From Bemisia tabaci (taxonomy: Eukaryota > Arthropoda > Insecta > Hemiptera > Aleyrodidae): DNA of 64,000 nucleotides. A model generated the notes under the pieces. It did no database searches. It saw nothing but the letters and a program-made list of their open reading frames with translations, and was not told the origin of the DNA. The stretch lies in assembly GCF_918797505.1 (NCBI RefSeq), contig NC_092795.1, positions 16,603,131-16,667,130 of the forward strand. Direction: 5' to 3'. The translations under genes and the position numbers were made by a program. Below are positions 12,801 to 23,670 of this stretch, piece by piece. The first letter of the stretch is position 1; the number at the start of each line of letters is the position of its first letter.

Positions 12801-15800
12801 ATTTATTTTGCGCGGAAAGCTCCGTAATTTTGAAGGATGCCTGCCATTCCTATTATGTTGGAGCGCCTTCAATTTCGCATGATACTGTGCAATACTTCTG
12901 GTGTGAAATAGTTGCTTCAAGCGCCGTGGCACGTTGCGGCGCGGCGGGCAGCCTGCGCGAAAAGCGCCTTAGCGCCTACAAACCTAACAGGGATACTTCA
13001 CGCATTGCGCCATGCGTGAAATATTCCTGTTAGGTTTGTAGGCGCTGATCGCTGGCAGCACGCCGCTCCGCTCTGTGTTAGGCTCCAATGTAATCTTGCG
13101 GAGTCAGCGTTTTTCAACTCATGATTTTGAAATGTTTGCACATCCTGTATGAATTATTCTCATTTTAATTGATGAAAAAAAAAAAAAAAAACATGTATTA
13201 AAGGCAAATATAATGTGTGTTTTGTGAATATTATGATGGTTCCGTATCAAACCTAATGATTTTCAAACAGGCCCGCCACAAGGGGGGGGGGGGATACTGG
13301 GTCCTTGGTACCGGGGCCCGGGCCCTGGAGGGGCCCGTGACGCAGGTGACAAACCACTACTACGAATTTATGTGTAACCCTTGTCTCGTAGGGAAAAGTG
13401 AAAAAATTACCCTAAAAATTCCGCAAAAGGTGAATAAAGTTTCAAAAACACGCTAGGGCACTATAAAATTTTTCTTACTTTTTTAGAGATTTTCAAGATT
13501 TTGAGTATATGTAGAATGATATTTTTAGTAACTGTGTTTCATTTTCTTCCGTTGTCGGATGCTAAGAGGCTCCTTTCTGGGCATCCTCGACTTCCATGGC
13601 TTAACTCCCTTGCCATAGACGTACGAAAGGGGAGTCCAGGGGGGCCCGGCTCCCCATAGAATTGAAAATTATCATCTGCCCCCTCAAAAAAAAATTTATA
13701 GATGTTTTGAATGCAACAATTCGAAAGTTTTTGGTGCTGAAAGTAAACAACAAGGCGTAATTATTCTGCAGAAATTGATGGAAAATCTCCATCATAAGAG
13801 CTTCATAATGCATCCAGATAGATTTAAAATTTCAAAAATTTCCCGCGGGAGGCCCCCCGGACCCCCCCCCCCCCCCTGTGCTAGGGGCCCGGGCCAGAAA
13901 ATTGGTACCAGGGCCCGAGATGGGATGTGGCGGGCCTGTTTCCAAAGCACACGAATTTCTACACAATTTCTTATAGCCTTTTATAGCGGCGATAAAGTGT
14001 AAAGCCCGGCGATAGGAACTATAGCCCGGCTGCATACTTTTTTATCGCTTCGTATAGCTCAGCTATATGATTTGCTCCGCTTTCTACAGCCAGCTATATG
14101 ATTTTCTATTGCCTTCTCTAGCCGGCTATAAGAATTCCTATGGTATTTTGAAACGCAGCTCCTATCGCCAATTTTTACCAGCGCTATCACGACAGTTTTA
14201 CTAATGAACCCTGTCCACAACGCTCTTGTCACATGCCCACAGCTTATGAGTGCAGCATATTTTGGCACTTAGTTCCGTTTGATTTGATGTCAAATCCCAC
14301 TTTTCTATTTCCACAGAAAGAAATCACCTTCACTTTTAAATTGTTTCTTTTGCAGCTTTCTAGAACAGACTCCATATTTCCCACCCGCCTCTAGTTCTTT
14401 CTAGCAGGAATCCGTCCACAATTTATACCCGCGCTGAAAGTAGGCTTGATTTTCATCGAAGTAGGTCCGATTGAACAAAGTGTATCTTCAATTCTATACG
14501 CTCAAATTTTTCCCCTTTAACTGACTCTTTCATTTTTAATTTGGGTGTTCAGACCATGGAGAACACGGGCGATCTGATTTTTGAAGACGAAGTGGAGGCA
14601 ACGAATAAAGCCATCAAGGAACTGAGAGATCGCTTTGTTGATGTGGTCGTGGCCATCTCCCATACTGGATACAAAGCGGATATGAGAGTTGCACAGCAGG
14701 GTTTGGACGCAGATATAATAGTTGGCGCTCACTCTCATACTTTTTTGTATACTGGTAAGTCTGCAGGTTTCAAGTGGCATACTTTTTTCAAACCAAAGCT
14801 TATAAGATACGGTCCGGGAAAAGTGATCGCAGAAACGTAGTTACAACCAGGGTCAGACCAGTGCTCAGGAGCGCGGGATGCTGGCGTGTACGAGGGGCCC
14901 GCACATTTGCAGGTCGCATACTCTTTAAATTGAAGGCGTTTCGCGTTTCCAAAGAAACGAAGGGTTCGTAAGGCCCTCATGACCTCATATGAATCATATG
15001 CCCCTCATATGCCCATTTGACCTCATGACCCTTGAAATCTTGTCTCAAAGCCTCTCCAAATCTATGGTTTTAACTTCAGGGGCCCTCAAGAAACTTGCTT
15101 TCCGAGACCCATCGTGACATTGGTATTCAGGGCTTCAATACTACTTTAAGTTCAGAGCCGGAGAGTCCATAAAAATGGTCTACTTTACGGCCCAGAACAC
15201 GCTGATTTCATAAATTCACCGAAATTTCAGCGTATCAGACTCACAGTTTCCAACGATCATGAGGAGCCCCACATATACTAAACTTTTAGGGCCCCATGAC
15301 ACAAGTCAATATTCAAGTCTAAGGGCGTCTCTAAATCCGTTTGTCAGATTCCAAGGACCCTAAAAGATCTAGTCGGATTTCTTGCTGAGATAGAGGATTA
15401 GAAATAGTGGTAAAAAAAAATCGCCCAGGGCGATAGCATCTCGGCACCCCGGCTAATCCGGCCCTGGTTACGTTACTGCCAGAATTGGACTTCATTTTGC
15501 AATAAGAACTACAATTTCTGGCTTATGCGTAGAAACAATCATGTGCATAGGGAAAGTGGGGATACGTATACATTATTTCTTAACTGAGACAGAAAGTGTA
15601 GTTCTTAATTGCAAACTGTAGTCCAATTAACGTAACAACAACGTTTTCGTAAAGTCATGTTCGGCATTTTCCGAGCGAAGGGTACTCAAAAAAGACAACA
15701 GGAGGCAAAAAGTAGGTCTGATGATAATTAAACCACGAATCTTAATATTTAGTTATCTGAATAACAATAATTTTAATCATAATAATTTGTAATGGATAGT

Positions 15801-18800
15801 TACCTTATTCTTCTCTGCCTTAAGGGCCTTTTTGCCAGAAATTATCACATTTATTCGTCTATGACTTGCAAAGGCGTGCAGCCTCAAAATACTACGGAAA
15901 TTCTTCCATTCCATACAACGATGAAAATGCGTATTCTATTAACTTCGTCACGTATGAAAAAGAAAACTCCATCATTTGTGTTGATTCGGTTAAGCGCCTT
16001 ATGTGTGCGGCGTCATGATTGATAACACGAATGCGTCACAATTTCATTCATTACTTCAGTAGGTATTTATGGAATAAGGCGTTTGATTTTTATCTTTCCG
16101 TAGATATTTTTAGCTTAAGATATGATAGTGTGATGCACGATGACATAAACATAGAAAATGATAACAGGTATATTCAAGCTTGACTAAACGTAAAAGGAAT
16201 CTTAATCACGATGTTGGAGTAAAGTCCGGACGTAAGTATACAAATTTGCGTCGCGTTCACCTTAAGGAGTTGTTCGATTCTTCGGTTATGGAGTGAGCTA
16301 GATTCATTAGTTTCAACAAAAGAAATTAGTTCATTGATCAGTTCATCATTAGTTCATGAAATTGTTAGATGTACATTTACAAAGTTGAAAAAATTAAGCC
16401 CCAATCGCTTTGATATCTCCATAGCTGAATAGTTTTATAAAATAAACATTGGTATGTTTTTCTTTGGTGGCCAAAAAATTGTCCCGAGAAAAAAAAATAT
16501 GACGTACAAGTCATATTGATTTTCCTTTCTTCTTCACAAAGAGAAGTACCTAGGCATACCGTTTGGAAAGAGAAGGAAATGTAAACGTAATGAAAAATCG
16601 AAGAGATTGGAGAAAAAAAGGAAGGATGAATAACAACTCTGCAAATGCTGCAATATGCGTGTCTCAACCAGAACCATTGACAGGATGCTTTTGACGCCTG
16701 AAATTTTACTCCTTAGCCTTAAATTTTCTCACAACGTATCGCCGTGCGTAACATCTCTGGCTCGATGGTAAACATTTCATCGTATGACTTTCCGTGTGAA
16801 TCTTGAAAACACGCAGTTTGTGTTTTCTTACACGTCACGAAAGTGCATCAGCAAACTAGGCGAATCTGATTATTGACGCGCAGTAATTTCGATTCCTACG
16901 CTCTTCCGGTGCTCGCCCAATATTATTCAACACTAGTTGCGCTCTTTGCGTGGTTCCTCTTTTAGATCAACAACCGGTTCGAATAGACGACTGACTTCGA
17001 GAAACGAAATAGGTGACTCAGAGAAAAGTAGAGACCGTTACCAATGCCCTCTCGGCTGGCGACAGGTGGAAACTTTCGATAAACATAAGAAAGAAATGCA
17101 AGATTGAAAATCTCAGTGAAATATTTCAAGAAATTTCACAAGGCTGTGAAATAGCTCATATGTTTCAGGGGCAGAGTATGCAACCTGCACTCAAACACAC
17201 AAAAATAGACGAAAGTCGCAATTTTTACATTTTGCGAAACATGGAAAGGAATCGGTATTTTTCAATATCTTTCATTAATTTCTGATATTTCATGAAATAT
17301 TTCACATTTCAAGATTTGATTTACCGTGAGATTTTGCCACCCTGCACCCAGCCCTTGTGGAATCAACCCGTTGTTGGCTACTACACAACGTGTTGAGTAA
17401 TTCGTTTGATGTTGATCAAAAACTCGTTGGTGGAACGACTCTTAATTGCACTGGATAAAATGTGGCTCAATACTCAAGAGAGAAGAGACGAGTGTTTTTG
17501 TTAGAGAGAAACGTTGACCCTCGAAAATGTAAGTTCCCACCCGGTCAGAATACCGGTAGAAGGCCCCTATTCGTTTTTGGATGAAACTGGTGGACATTTC
17601 CAGTGAAACAATGTTGGGACCAGAGATTGTGGTACAATCGCCCGTTTTTTACGATGAGGAGGGGAGGATTACGTCAAGAAGTTTGATAAGAATCAGGGAT
17701 TTTTTCCATCAACTTCTTTGCTAGAAACTTAGGTTACATCGAAGTATTTTGAACCTTTTGACACCCGATTTCTGTATAATTCTTCTTTTCCCAGGTACTC
17801 CTCCGTTGTCCACCGACAAACCTGCAGGGCTTTACCCAACGGTCATAACTCAGCAAAGCGGTCGCAAAGTTCTGATTGTACAAGCCTTGGCTTACTCAAA
17901 GTACATGGGCTTTCTAAAAGTAAAGTTTGAGAAAATTGATGGACAATATCAGGTGTCATCGTGGGCGGGCAACCCTATTTTGCTGGACAAAACTGTGCGT
18001 ACAGGTAAAACCAGATTCTCATCTAATTTTATAATCATCACATTGACAGGAAGTCTGCGACGTCGCAAACCGAGTGATGTGATTGCCGACTTACATCGTC
18101 GATATGCTTCTTCTATATTATTCTATCAGTAGTTCTAATTAGCATTTCGTGGTAGCAATTTTTTTTAAAATTTTCAAAATAATCCGCAGCAACGTTATGC
18201 TTGTAAAAAATTAAATTGCTCAGTTAAATTTGGCATCAGCTGATGTGGCTTGGTTCCTTTTTGCTAGACGTGGTCTAGTTTTGTTCCTTGCTATTAGGAG
18301 TATGGATCTGCAAAAGATTCCTCGACCCAGAAGCTAATTTTTACCGTTTTTATCAGATCCTGCCATAGAGGCGAAACTTCAACCCTGGCGCAGCGATGTT
18401 GATCTGGTCGGGTCGAGAGTGGTGGGCAATACATTGGTAGATTTGGACGCCACTAACTGGGTCTGCCACTTAGAGGCATGCACGATCGGCAAGATGCTCA
18501 CGGATGCCATGGTCTATGAGGTAATAACTAGCTTGAGTTTGAGATTCGTGTTATTTTGCAAGAACAGCGTGGCAAGTATTCGCCGTATCACTCGTAAATG
18601 CTTGCATAATCCATTTGAACTCAAAAAATGTAGCAATCAAGGTAAAAAACGAGCACGGAGTTGTTGGATGATATGGAATTTTTTAATTATTTGTGGTAGT
18701 ACCCGATTAATTGCAGTGGTACCCCAATAAATTAGGTTACTTACCCAAATGTTGCGATACTACCACAATTAATTGGAAATATCCATAGCATCCAACAAAT

Positions 18801-21800
18801 TATGGTGCCTTAATTTCAGGGGATATCCCCTAACACTTTTTTCCATTAAAAATTGCTTCTAATCACGATAAAGTCCCGATTATCCGAAAATCTCCGGTCC
18901 TATTTTATTTTTTTTTTTAAGGAGAACATAACATCATTCCTTGAAGGTTTTCAGAATTTTCCTCGCACGGAGAAGAGATATATAGGAAATTTTTAAGGTC
19001 TGCAAAATCGCAAACCTGGGTACGAGGATTGGGAGTTGCACCGTCGAAATGGAAAATATGTAAAAGATCTTAATCAAAAATGTTCGTAAGATAAGATATA
19101 TCGATGACTATATAAAGCCAAAAAATGCAATTTTCCGATTGCATCGTTGCCAATCTCCGTCCATGCTCTATTCATATTTTTTATAGAGAATACTAACCTA
19201 CAGTTTCTCTTGAAATTTGCTCCACTCGATCTTTTACTTCCTCGTAGATCGCAAATCACGTTCTATAAATTTTCAATAATTCTGCAATGTATGCCATTGC
19301 AAAAGATAATCCGCCAAATGAGAGCGGCATTATCAATCAGTTAATTGAAACTTTCCGTTGCAGATTGTAGGATGCGAACAAATAATGAGTTCTCATTTTT
19401 TTAAAAAATTTTTCGCTCTTATATGTCAGATAAAGAACACTCCCACTCATTCTTAACGGCACGGAGGATTACATTCCTCCACTTTGTGTCGAAGTTTCAA
19501 ATTTTAATATTGGCGAGCCATTTAAACACTAAAAAACGTTTAAATTCTGTCCCATTGGGTTGAATGTCAAGAATTTGACTGATTTAGTCAAGTATTCAAT
19601 CATATTTTAAAAGTAAACTCACAAAGAATAAACCTAGCACAGGGGCAAAATGCATAAGACACAGTAAATCAATGTTTGGTTTGAGGGATTTTGACAGTTT
19701 TTTTGGCGTCTCAAAGACACATGAGCGCAGAAATTTATGAGAGACTGAAATTTCAACATACTCACTCATTCTAACACAATACTTATGTACAACTAAAAAA
19801 CTACAGGGAGGGGTGATTTATTTGTATTTCTTTCATTTGCACTTCCTGTGTCAGACTAAATCGGCAGAACGGAGCCAAAGTATTTTAGAGATCTTAAATG
19901 CGTCCTCTTGTGTAAAAGTTATTTTCAGATATACTGACACAATTTTTTATCCGTTGATGATTTATTACCAAAACGTCATGCGATTTTACCTACAAGGTCT
20001 AGAAAAGCAAAACCCAGTTCGACAGTGGTAATGGCCACTTATGATCTTAGTAGTGCTGAAAAGGTAACTAGCCTTCAGGGGGAAGCGGGTTAGTCCCTCG
20101 CGACCCTCCAGCGGGCCGATTGAAAGTTTAAAGCAACCCCATAAGACATCGAATTACGATATATTGCATGGTTAAGATAGGGATATGTCTTGTTGTGTCA
20201 GGCTGACATGCGTCGCAGGATACACCCATGATAATTTTCCCTTGCAAACTTCTCAATAATTGTAAGTTTTTTCCCTTGGGCGACTATATTGTGTTGTCTC
20301 TTGGCTTGGAGCTTATATTATTCCTAAGGAACTTTACGAATGATATAAAAAAACCTATTGATTTTTTTTTCTTTCTTCAGTACACAAAACAGAGAGAGGG
20401 TCGCAGTTGGACAAGAGCGGGTGCAGCGGTCCTCCATTCCGGCGGAATACGAACTTCGATCCAAAATGGAAGTAAGTTTCAGAGTTGTGTGTAAGCGTTC
20501 CAAATGGAAACAACCGTCGCGTCGATCGAGGAAGTGCTGCGCTGGCAAATTATTTTTTTGCTTCGAAAGCGGAGAGAAAACGGCAACTATATACTGTCTT
20601 CGTATGCCAGAAAAGGGCGGCCAAAGGCCTTAGCCTCCGCCAGTTGTGAGCGACTGAAAAGGGCAAGGGCCACATGGAGAAAAAAACTTCGTGCAAAGAC
20701 CCGAAAAGGTCATTTTTTGATCCATGAAAGTTTTTGGATCGTGCATCCAAATATTTGAGCTAGCTGCCAAAATTCGGGTCACACATTTGGAGTACTTCGG
20801 CACTTCGGTTGGAACTTCTTTAGAGTCAACCGAAATACCGAGGTACTTCAGATTTGTGACCTAAACTTCGGCATGAACCTTACGTTCCCGTATGCAAGAA
20901 TGCACGATCCGTAAACTTTAGAGCTTCCACAAGATCTGTAAACTTCCAGATCCCACGAAAGACTACGTCCCCTACTTGCCCTTATTTTCGGACGAAAGAA
21001 CTTTTTGAGCCCGCACCAAAAATAAGAATAACGAAATGTTTAATTTTAATGAGTTAATTTCCAAAAATCTAGTGCTCCCATCGATTTTTGCGTGGAATCA
21101 TATCAGACGGGCAAATTAAGTAATTCATCCGCACATGCTCATTGCTCAATGATATGAATCAGTGCCGTAGCACAATGCTTAACGATTTTTTCCCCCCATT
21201 GAATTTGTTGGTTGCTCAAATTTTTTTTCAAAATTTCTAGATATTACTTTTGGAGATGTGTGGGCCGTCATACCGTTCGAGGATAGATATGGTATGGTAG
21301 AACTCAACGGACAGCACTTCAAAGAAATGTTGGAATTCTCAGTGGACCATTATAATTCACCGTTTCTGCAAATGTCAGGTAATCAATTCTACAACCCCTT
21401 CACGGTAAAATTTTATTTAGTGTGGTAAAAATTTCTTCATAGTACTTATGAAAAGTTAATATTGAAAATAACCCATGAGAATGATTGCTCTGTGCGGTTC
21501 ATATTTTAAAGTCGCAATCTGGCATAGATCCATTCTGAGGGAAATTAATGGATTTTGCTTTTATCTCAGGTGTAAAAGCGAAATTCAACATGACGCAGCC
21601 AAAAGGAGATCGAGTCTCGGACATCTTCGTACGATGCTCAACGTGTCCTGTGCCGGCATACGAACCGCTTCTCCCACACAAATATTATCGCATCATAATG
21701 TCCGAGTACTTCTATAATGGAGGTGATGGCATGGATCTCATCAAAAAACGAGCTAGATTTTGGGCACCAGGTATGTAATATTCTACATTTAGTTAAGTGT

Positions 21801-22285
21801 GCATGTCTGAGAATCGTAAAATTGTATGAGGATCCTTCCAAGTTTCAATGTCCATTAATCAGCATTGCATTAATCAGCAAAATTAGTGGCATAACTTCAG
21901 TCTTTGCGCGCATAGAAAGGGTGACATGAACGCCGTGGATGGTTTCATCTTTCGTATTTTCAATCTGAGATGTACGAATTAATTTTGACCAAAAACTTCG
22001 TCAAGCTCGAACTTTCAATGGAGGATTGTCTCATCATTCCGTTTCGTTCGGGGTGAATTTGAAGGAAATCCCCTCGTTTTTAAAAAAAAAAAAAACACTT
22101 TTTTGACACTTTTTCACGTTGTCTTTAACTTTATTTCAGGAAAAGTTGACACTGAGGTCATAATGAGCTACTTGGAAGCTTTCAGCCCGTTGATTGTGGA
22201 ACTGGATGAGAACATCGCCGTGCATATGACTTCTGAACACGCTACAGGCATCAGATCAGCTAAAAAAAATAAATATGGTCCGTAA
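3933..22285 (+). CDS. Secreted 5'-nucleotidase/apyrase family protein, gene B (ten exons, 565 aa)
   Basis: Exons: 3933-4107, 10255-10418, 11177-11383, 14553-14754, 17795-18004, 18357-18520, 20381-20471, 21241-21378, 21570-21770, 22140-22285. All have GT-AG borders and compatible phases; the spliced length is 1698 nt, normal for the family. The start is fixed by an in-frame TAA 15 nt upstream. Residues 1-22 form a signal peptide. The N-terminal metallophosphatase domain is complete: HFNDFH (D33, H35), NAGD (D85), GNHEFD (N117, H118), H219 and GAHSH (H242, H244). Family members hydrolyse extracellular AMP, ADP or ATP using two metal ions. The C-terminal domain has unusual pocket residues: CHLEAC-TIGK at 356-365 in place of the family REC-N-x-GN pattern, H393-S394 in place of Asn-Gly before GGIR, and M505 in place of the stacking Phe of NGGDGF. 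F417 and R398 are kept. The C-terminus is hydrophilic with no GPI signal, favouring a soluble secreted (for example salivary) protein. The exon 3 donor (GTTTGT) is weak. Nucleotidase versus apyrase activity cannot be decided here. Confidence 0.92.
4120..4355. mobile_element. MITE, family with GAGAGTTGCCAAATTTCCT ends, copy 1 (intron 1 of gene B)
   Basis: Inverted ends carry GAGAGTTGCCAAATTTCCT on the left and AGGAAATTTGGCAAC...CTTCCTTAGCACGGC on the right. Related copies lie at 53402-53655 and 60782-61035. It begins about 12 bases after the exon 1 splice donor. Non-autonomous, with no coding capacity. This copy is degenerate at its left edge. Confidence 0.65.
5003..5047. repeat. Dispersed repeat fragment, inverted copy at 20147-20190
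   Basis: The stretch reading GGACATAGCCCTATCTTAAC and the following AATATATCGCAATTCGAT match the reverse complement of 20147-20190 with few differences. The two fragments sit in introns 1 and 6 of gene B in opposite orientation, suggesting remnants of one transposon family. Confidence 0.5.
5629..6139. repeat. Paired clusters of AGGGATTTTT repeats flanking a 350-bp core
   Basis: Left cluster (5629-5692) and right cluster (6041-6139) each hold several imperfect copies of (TCT)AGGGATTTTT in the same orientation. Between them lies AT-rich sequence. This could be a transposable element with repetitive direct ends, or two expansions of one minisatellite. It lies in intron 1 of gene B. Confidence 0.6.
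6456..6505. repeat. Short minisatellite, AACTATCAA-type unit
   Basis: Five or so imperfect copies of CAAACTATCAA in tandem within intron 1 of gene B. Confidence 0.6.
6998..7267 (-). other. Unassigned 89-codon open frame, possible transposon ORF relic
   Basis: This antisense frame inside intron 1 of gene B has a protein-like composition and contains DLRITFDELE. A short plus-strand stretch at about 6868-6955 can be read as DLRIPFDELG in one frame, so the same coding fragment occurs twice in inverted orientation. That fits a decayed duplicated transposon or gene fragment better than a live gene. No family was recognised and no splice sites are evident. Confidence 0.2.
7280..9805. other. Intron 1 of gene B, stretch without recognised features
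   Basis: About 2.5 kb of AT-rich intronic sequence. Only short spurious open frames are seen; no convincing exon, RNA gene or complete transposon was recognised. Confidence 0.5.
9806..9844. repeat. Poly-A tract in intron 1 of gene B
   Basis: An uninterrupted run of about 39 A follows a short T run. It may be a retroposon tail or a microsatellite. Confidence 0.9.
10441..10697. mobile_element. MITE with GGCCAAAGTATCACAAGCGC inverted ends (intron 2 of gene B)
   Basis: The left end holds GGCCAAAGTATCACAAGCGC and the right end its reverse complement, with an inner inverted pair around TTCACTGAATTTT / AAATTCAGTGAAATTTT. A second copy at 35938-37083 is split by a hAT-type insertion. This copy begins about 20 bp after the exon 2 donor. 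Confidence 0.8.
12973..13046. repeat. Near-perfect 74-bp palindrome, copy 1
   Basis: GCGCCTACAAACCTAACAGG is followed by TACTTCACGCATTGCGCCATGCGTGAA and then the inverted arm ending CCTGTTAGGTTTGTAGGCGC. Homologous palindromes occur at 50908-50983 and 59533-59606. RNA from either strand would fold into a long stem. Confidence 0.9.
13268..13938. mobile_element. hAT-like non-autonomous element nested in copy 1, 671 bp
   Basis: It starts CAGGCCCGCCACA and ends TGTGGCGGGCCTG, matching the CAGG-type ends of hAT elements. The flanks are TTTTCAAA and TTTCCAAA, an 8-bp target duplication with one change. The homologous place in the second host copy (50436-51396) lacks this insert. G and C homopolymers of 12 or more lie near both ends, and the interior is rich in GGGCCCGGGCC. 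No coding capacity. Confidence 0.88.
14848..15466. mobile_element. Probable degenerate hAT-like element, 619 bp (intron 4 of gene B)
   Basis: It begins CAGGGTCAGACC and ends GGCTAATCCGGCCCTG. The outer flanks GTTACAAC and GTTACGTT share their first five bases, as expected for a decayed 8-bp duplication. The right end resembles the CAGGGCCGGATT ends of the elements at 24703 and 36016. No ORF. Confidence 0.5.
15484..15627. mobile_element. Short MITE with ATTGGACTACATTTTGCAAT ends, copy 1
   Basis: About 144 bp with inverted ends of the ATTGGACTACATTTTGCAAT type followed by a pyrimidine/purine inner pair (AATTTCTGGCTTA). Other copies: 37084-37230, 57235-57367 and a decayed one near 40385-40507. 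It lies in intron 4 of gene B, next to the element ending at 15466. Confidence 0.75.
15628..17794. other. Rest of intron 4 of gene B
   Basis: About 2.2 kb of mostly AT-rich sequence with no supported exon or complete repeat seen by eye. Confidence 0.5.
18660..18799. mobile_element. Hairpin-type MITE, about 140 bp (intron 6 of gene B)
   Basis: Left arm TTGTTGGATGATATGGAATT and following TTTGTGGTAGTA pair with the right arm TACTACCACAATTAATT...CATAGCATCCAACAA. The arms take up most of the element. No other full copy was noticed here. Confidence 0.65.
20147..20190. repeat. Dispersed repeat fragment, inverted copy of 5003-5047
   Basis: Reverse complement reads GACATATCCCTATCTTAACC followed by AATATATCGTAATTCGAT, close to the fragment in intron 1 of gene B. 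Confidence 0.5.
20730..20916. mobile_element. Short element with GGATCGTGCAT inverted ends (intron 7 of gene B)
   Basis: Left end TTTTTGGATCGTGCATCC and right end GAATGCACGATCCGTAAAC are inverted matches over about 17 of 19 positions. Internal palindromic stretches (ACTTCGG, CCGAAATACCGAGG) are also present. 187 bp and non-coding. Confidence 0.5.
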
Positions 22286-22381
22286 GAATCTCAGAAGGGA
22301 TGGGAGACATGTTCCCCTCTTTATTGTTAAAAAGAAGTAACCAACTCACATAGCTACTCTTCTTTTGATCGATATGCCCCT

Positions 22382-22387
22382 AATAAA
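22382..22387 (+). promoter_or_regulatory. Likely polyadenylation signal of gene B
   Basis: AATAAA 97 bases after the stop codon of gene B, implying a short 3' UTR. A further AATAAA near 22495 is an alternative. Confidence 0.5.
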
Positions 22388-22931
22388 AACGCGATACATA
22401 ATTATTCACTCGCGGTTATAAATGTTAATGATTGTTGTACCTAAATTATTCCCAGAAGATCTGTTTTTATACCTTATGGATCATGGCTAACTAAAATAAA
22501 TTAACTTTTATTTGACTCGAGTTTTATTATGGAAAGAAGTAGCCATTTAAACTAATGAATGAATCACTGATTCTTATTTATATGTTTTATACATTTAAAC
22601 ATCTTTAAAACGACGCACATGCTCACATGCATGATTGTACCTTTCTGGCAGGAGAGCGCCGAGCGCCGCGCCAAGTGGTTTCTAATATGTAAAGCTTTGG
22701 GCATGGATACAATTATTCGTGCTCTGGGGATGCGCGTGTTGCATGCTCAAAAATTGAAGGCGATCTGTCTTTCTTTGTCACAACGCAACACCGCACCGTG
22801 CTGCACACACAATCCCGACAACCATAACAAACCTCCGAACTTGGATTATAAGGTGTAGAATCGCCAAAATGTTGCCAAACAGTGCAATTTTGGCACGATA
22901 TCGGCAAAGATTTGCGGAATTGATTTTTAAA

Positions 22932-23175
22932 GGGCATGGAGGACAAGGCGCATAGGTGCAGCTTTTTCTATTTCGAGAAATACGTGCTTGAAGTTACGGA
23001 AGCGTATGGATCCTAATGGCGGAAAGAAAGTTCAAACTGACTTTTTGTTGCTTAAAAATTGGAATTTGGAGGCGAATTTTGCACAGAAAACGCAATAAGA
23101 CAAGTTTTACTTGAAATCAGTATTATCTAAATTTTCTCAAAAACTGCGCATACGCGCCGTGTCCTCCAAGCCCCT
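22932..23175. mobile_element. MITE with GGACAAGGCGCATAAGTGCA ends, copy 1
   Basis: Inverted ends of the GG(C/A)TTGGAGGACAAGGCGCATA type, with internal GGCGGAAAGAAAGTTCAAAC. Four copies of 235-250 bp occur in the window (22932, 41630, 51444, 58111), the most numerous clear family here. This copy is intergenic, downstream of gene B. Confidence 0.85.
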
Positions 23176-23417
23176 CAATTGGGCAATCATAATGCGAAGA
23201 CGTCTCGATAAAAAAAATTTGCGGCGATGTTATGCAGGTATTTCAAAGAGATGCCTTTGGTGGACCCTGCTTCCGGAAAGAGGGTGTAGCTGTGAGCGTC
23301 CACCGTAAAAGGAATCCACAAAAAATAAACAAGTGTTGCCAATACCAAGAGCGGCCTTTGAACTTCTTAGAACTAAAGAAGACGTCCAAAAATGTCGACC
23401 CAAATCGATGTTACACG

Positions 23418-23670
23418 TGTCAACGGTGAAACTCTCAAACCATGTATCTCGGTTTGCAGCGTTGCAGACTTCCTGAAAAATCTTTTGAATTGGTAAATTA
23501 CGCGACAGGAATTTTTAAAAAAAATGCCGTGATTTTTCTTCTCTGTGTCTATGAAAACTTCAATGAGGGTATAGTTTTGATTTTTTCTCCTTTAATAAAA
23601 CAAAATAGGAGCGGGGATATTAAAACATGGTTGAAAAGTTACATTGCGTCGATATTGCATAATACGGTTC
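23418..23670. repeat. Dispersed element with TTTGCGACGTTGCAGAC end, copy 1
   Basis: Contains CGGTTTGCAGCGTTGCAGAC near its left side, AAAACTTCAA and TTTTCTCCTTTAATAAAA in the middle, and an A-rich right part. Related copies: 33118-33370 and 53871-54113; single ends occur at about 18050-18110 (intron 5 of gene B) and 24510-24545. Confidence 0.6.

Larger units (their letters stand above)
12572..14182. mobile_element. DNA transposon with CCCTGGTAAAAATTGGC ends, copy 1 (host of a nested insertion)
   Basis: The terminal inverted repeat starts CCCTGGTAAAAATTGGC and both ends carry many AGCCGGCTA subterminal motifs. The interior holds the palindrome at 12973-13046 and a 671-bp nested element at 13268-13938. 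Without the nested element and one target copy it is about 932 bp, close to the 961-bp inverted second copy at 50436-51396. It has no transposase ORF. The right end is mutated (CCAGCG for CCAGGG). It lies in intron 3 of gene B. Confidence 0.85.
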
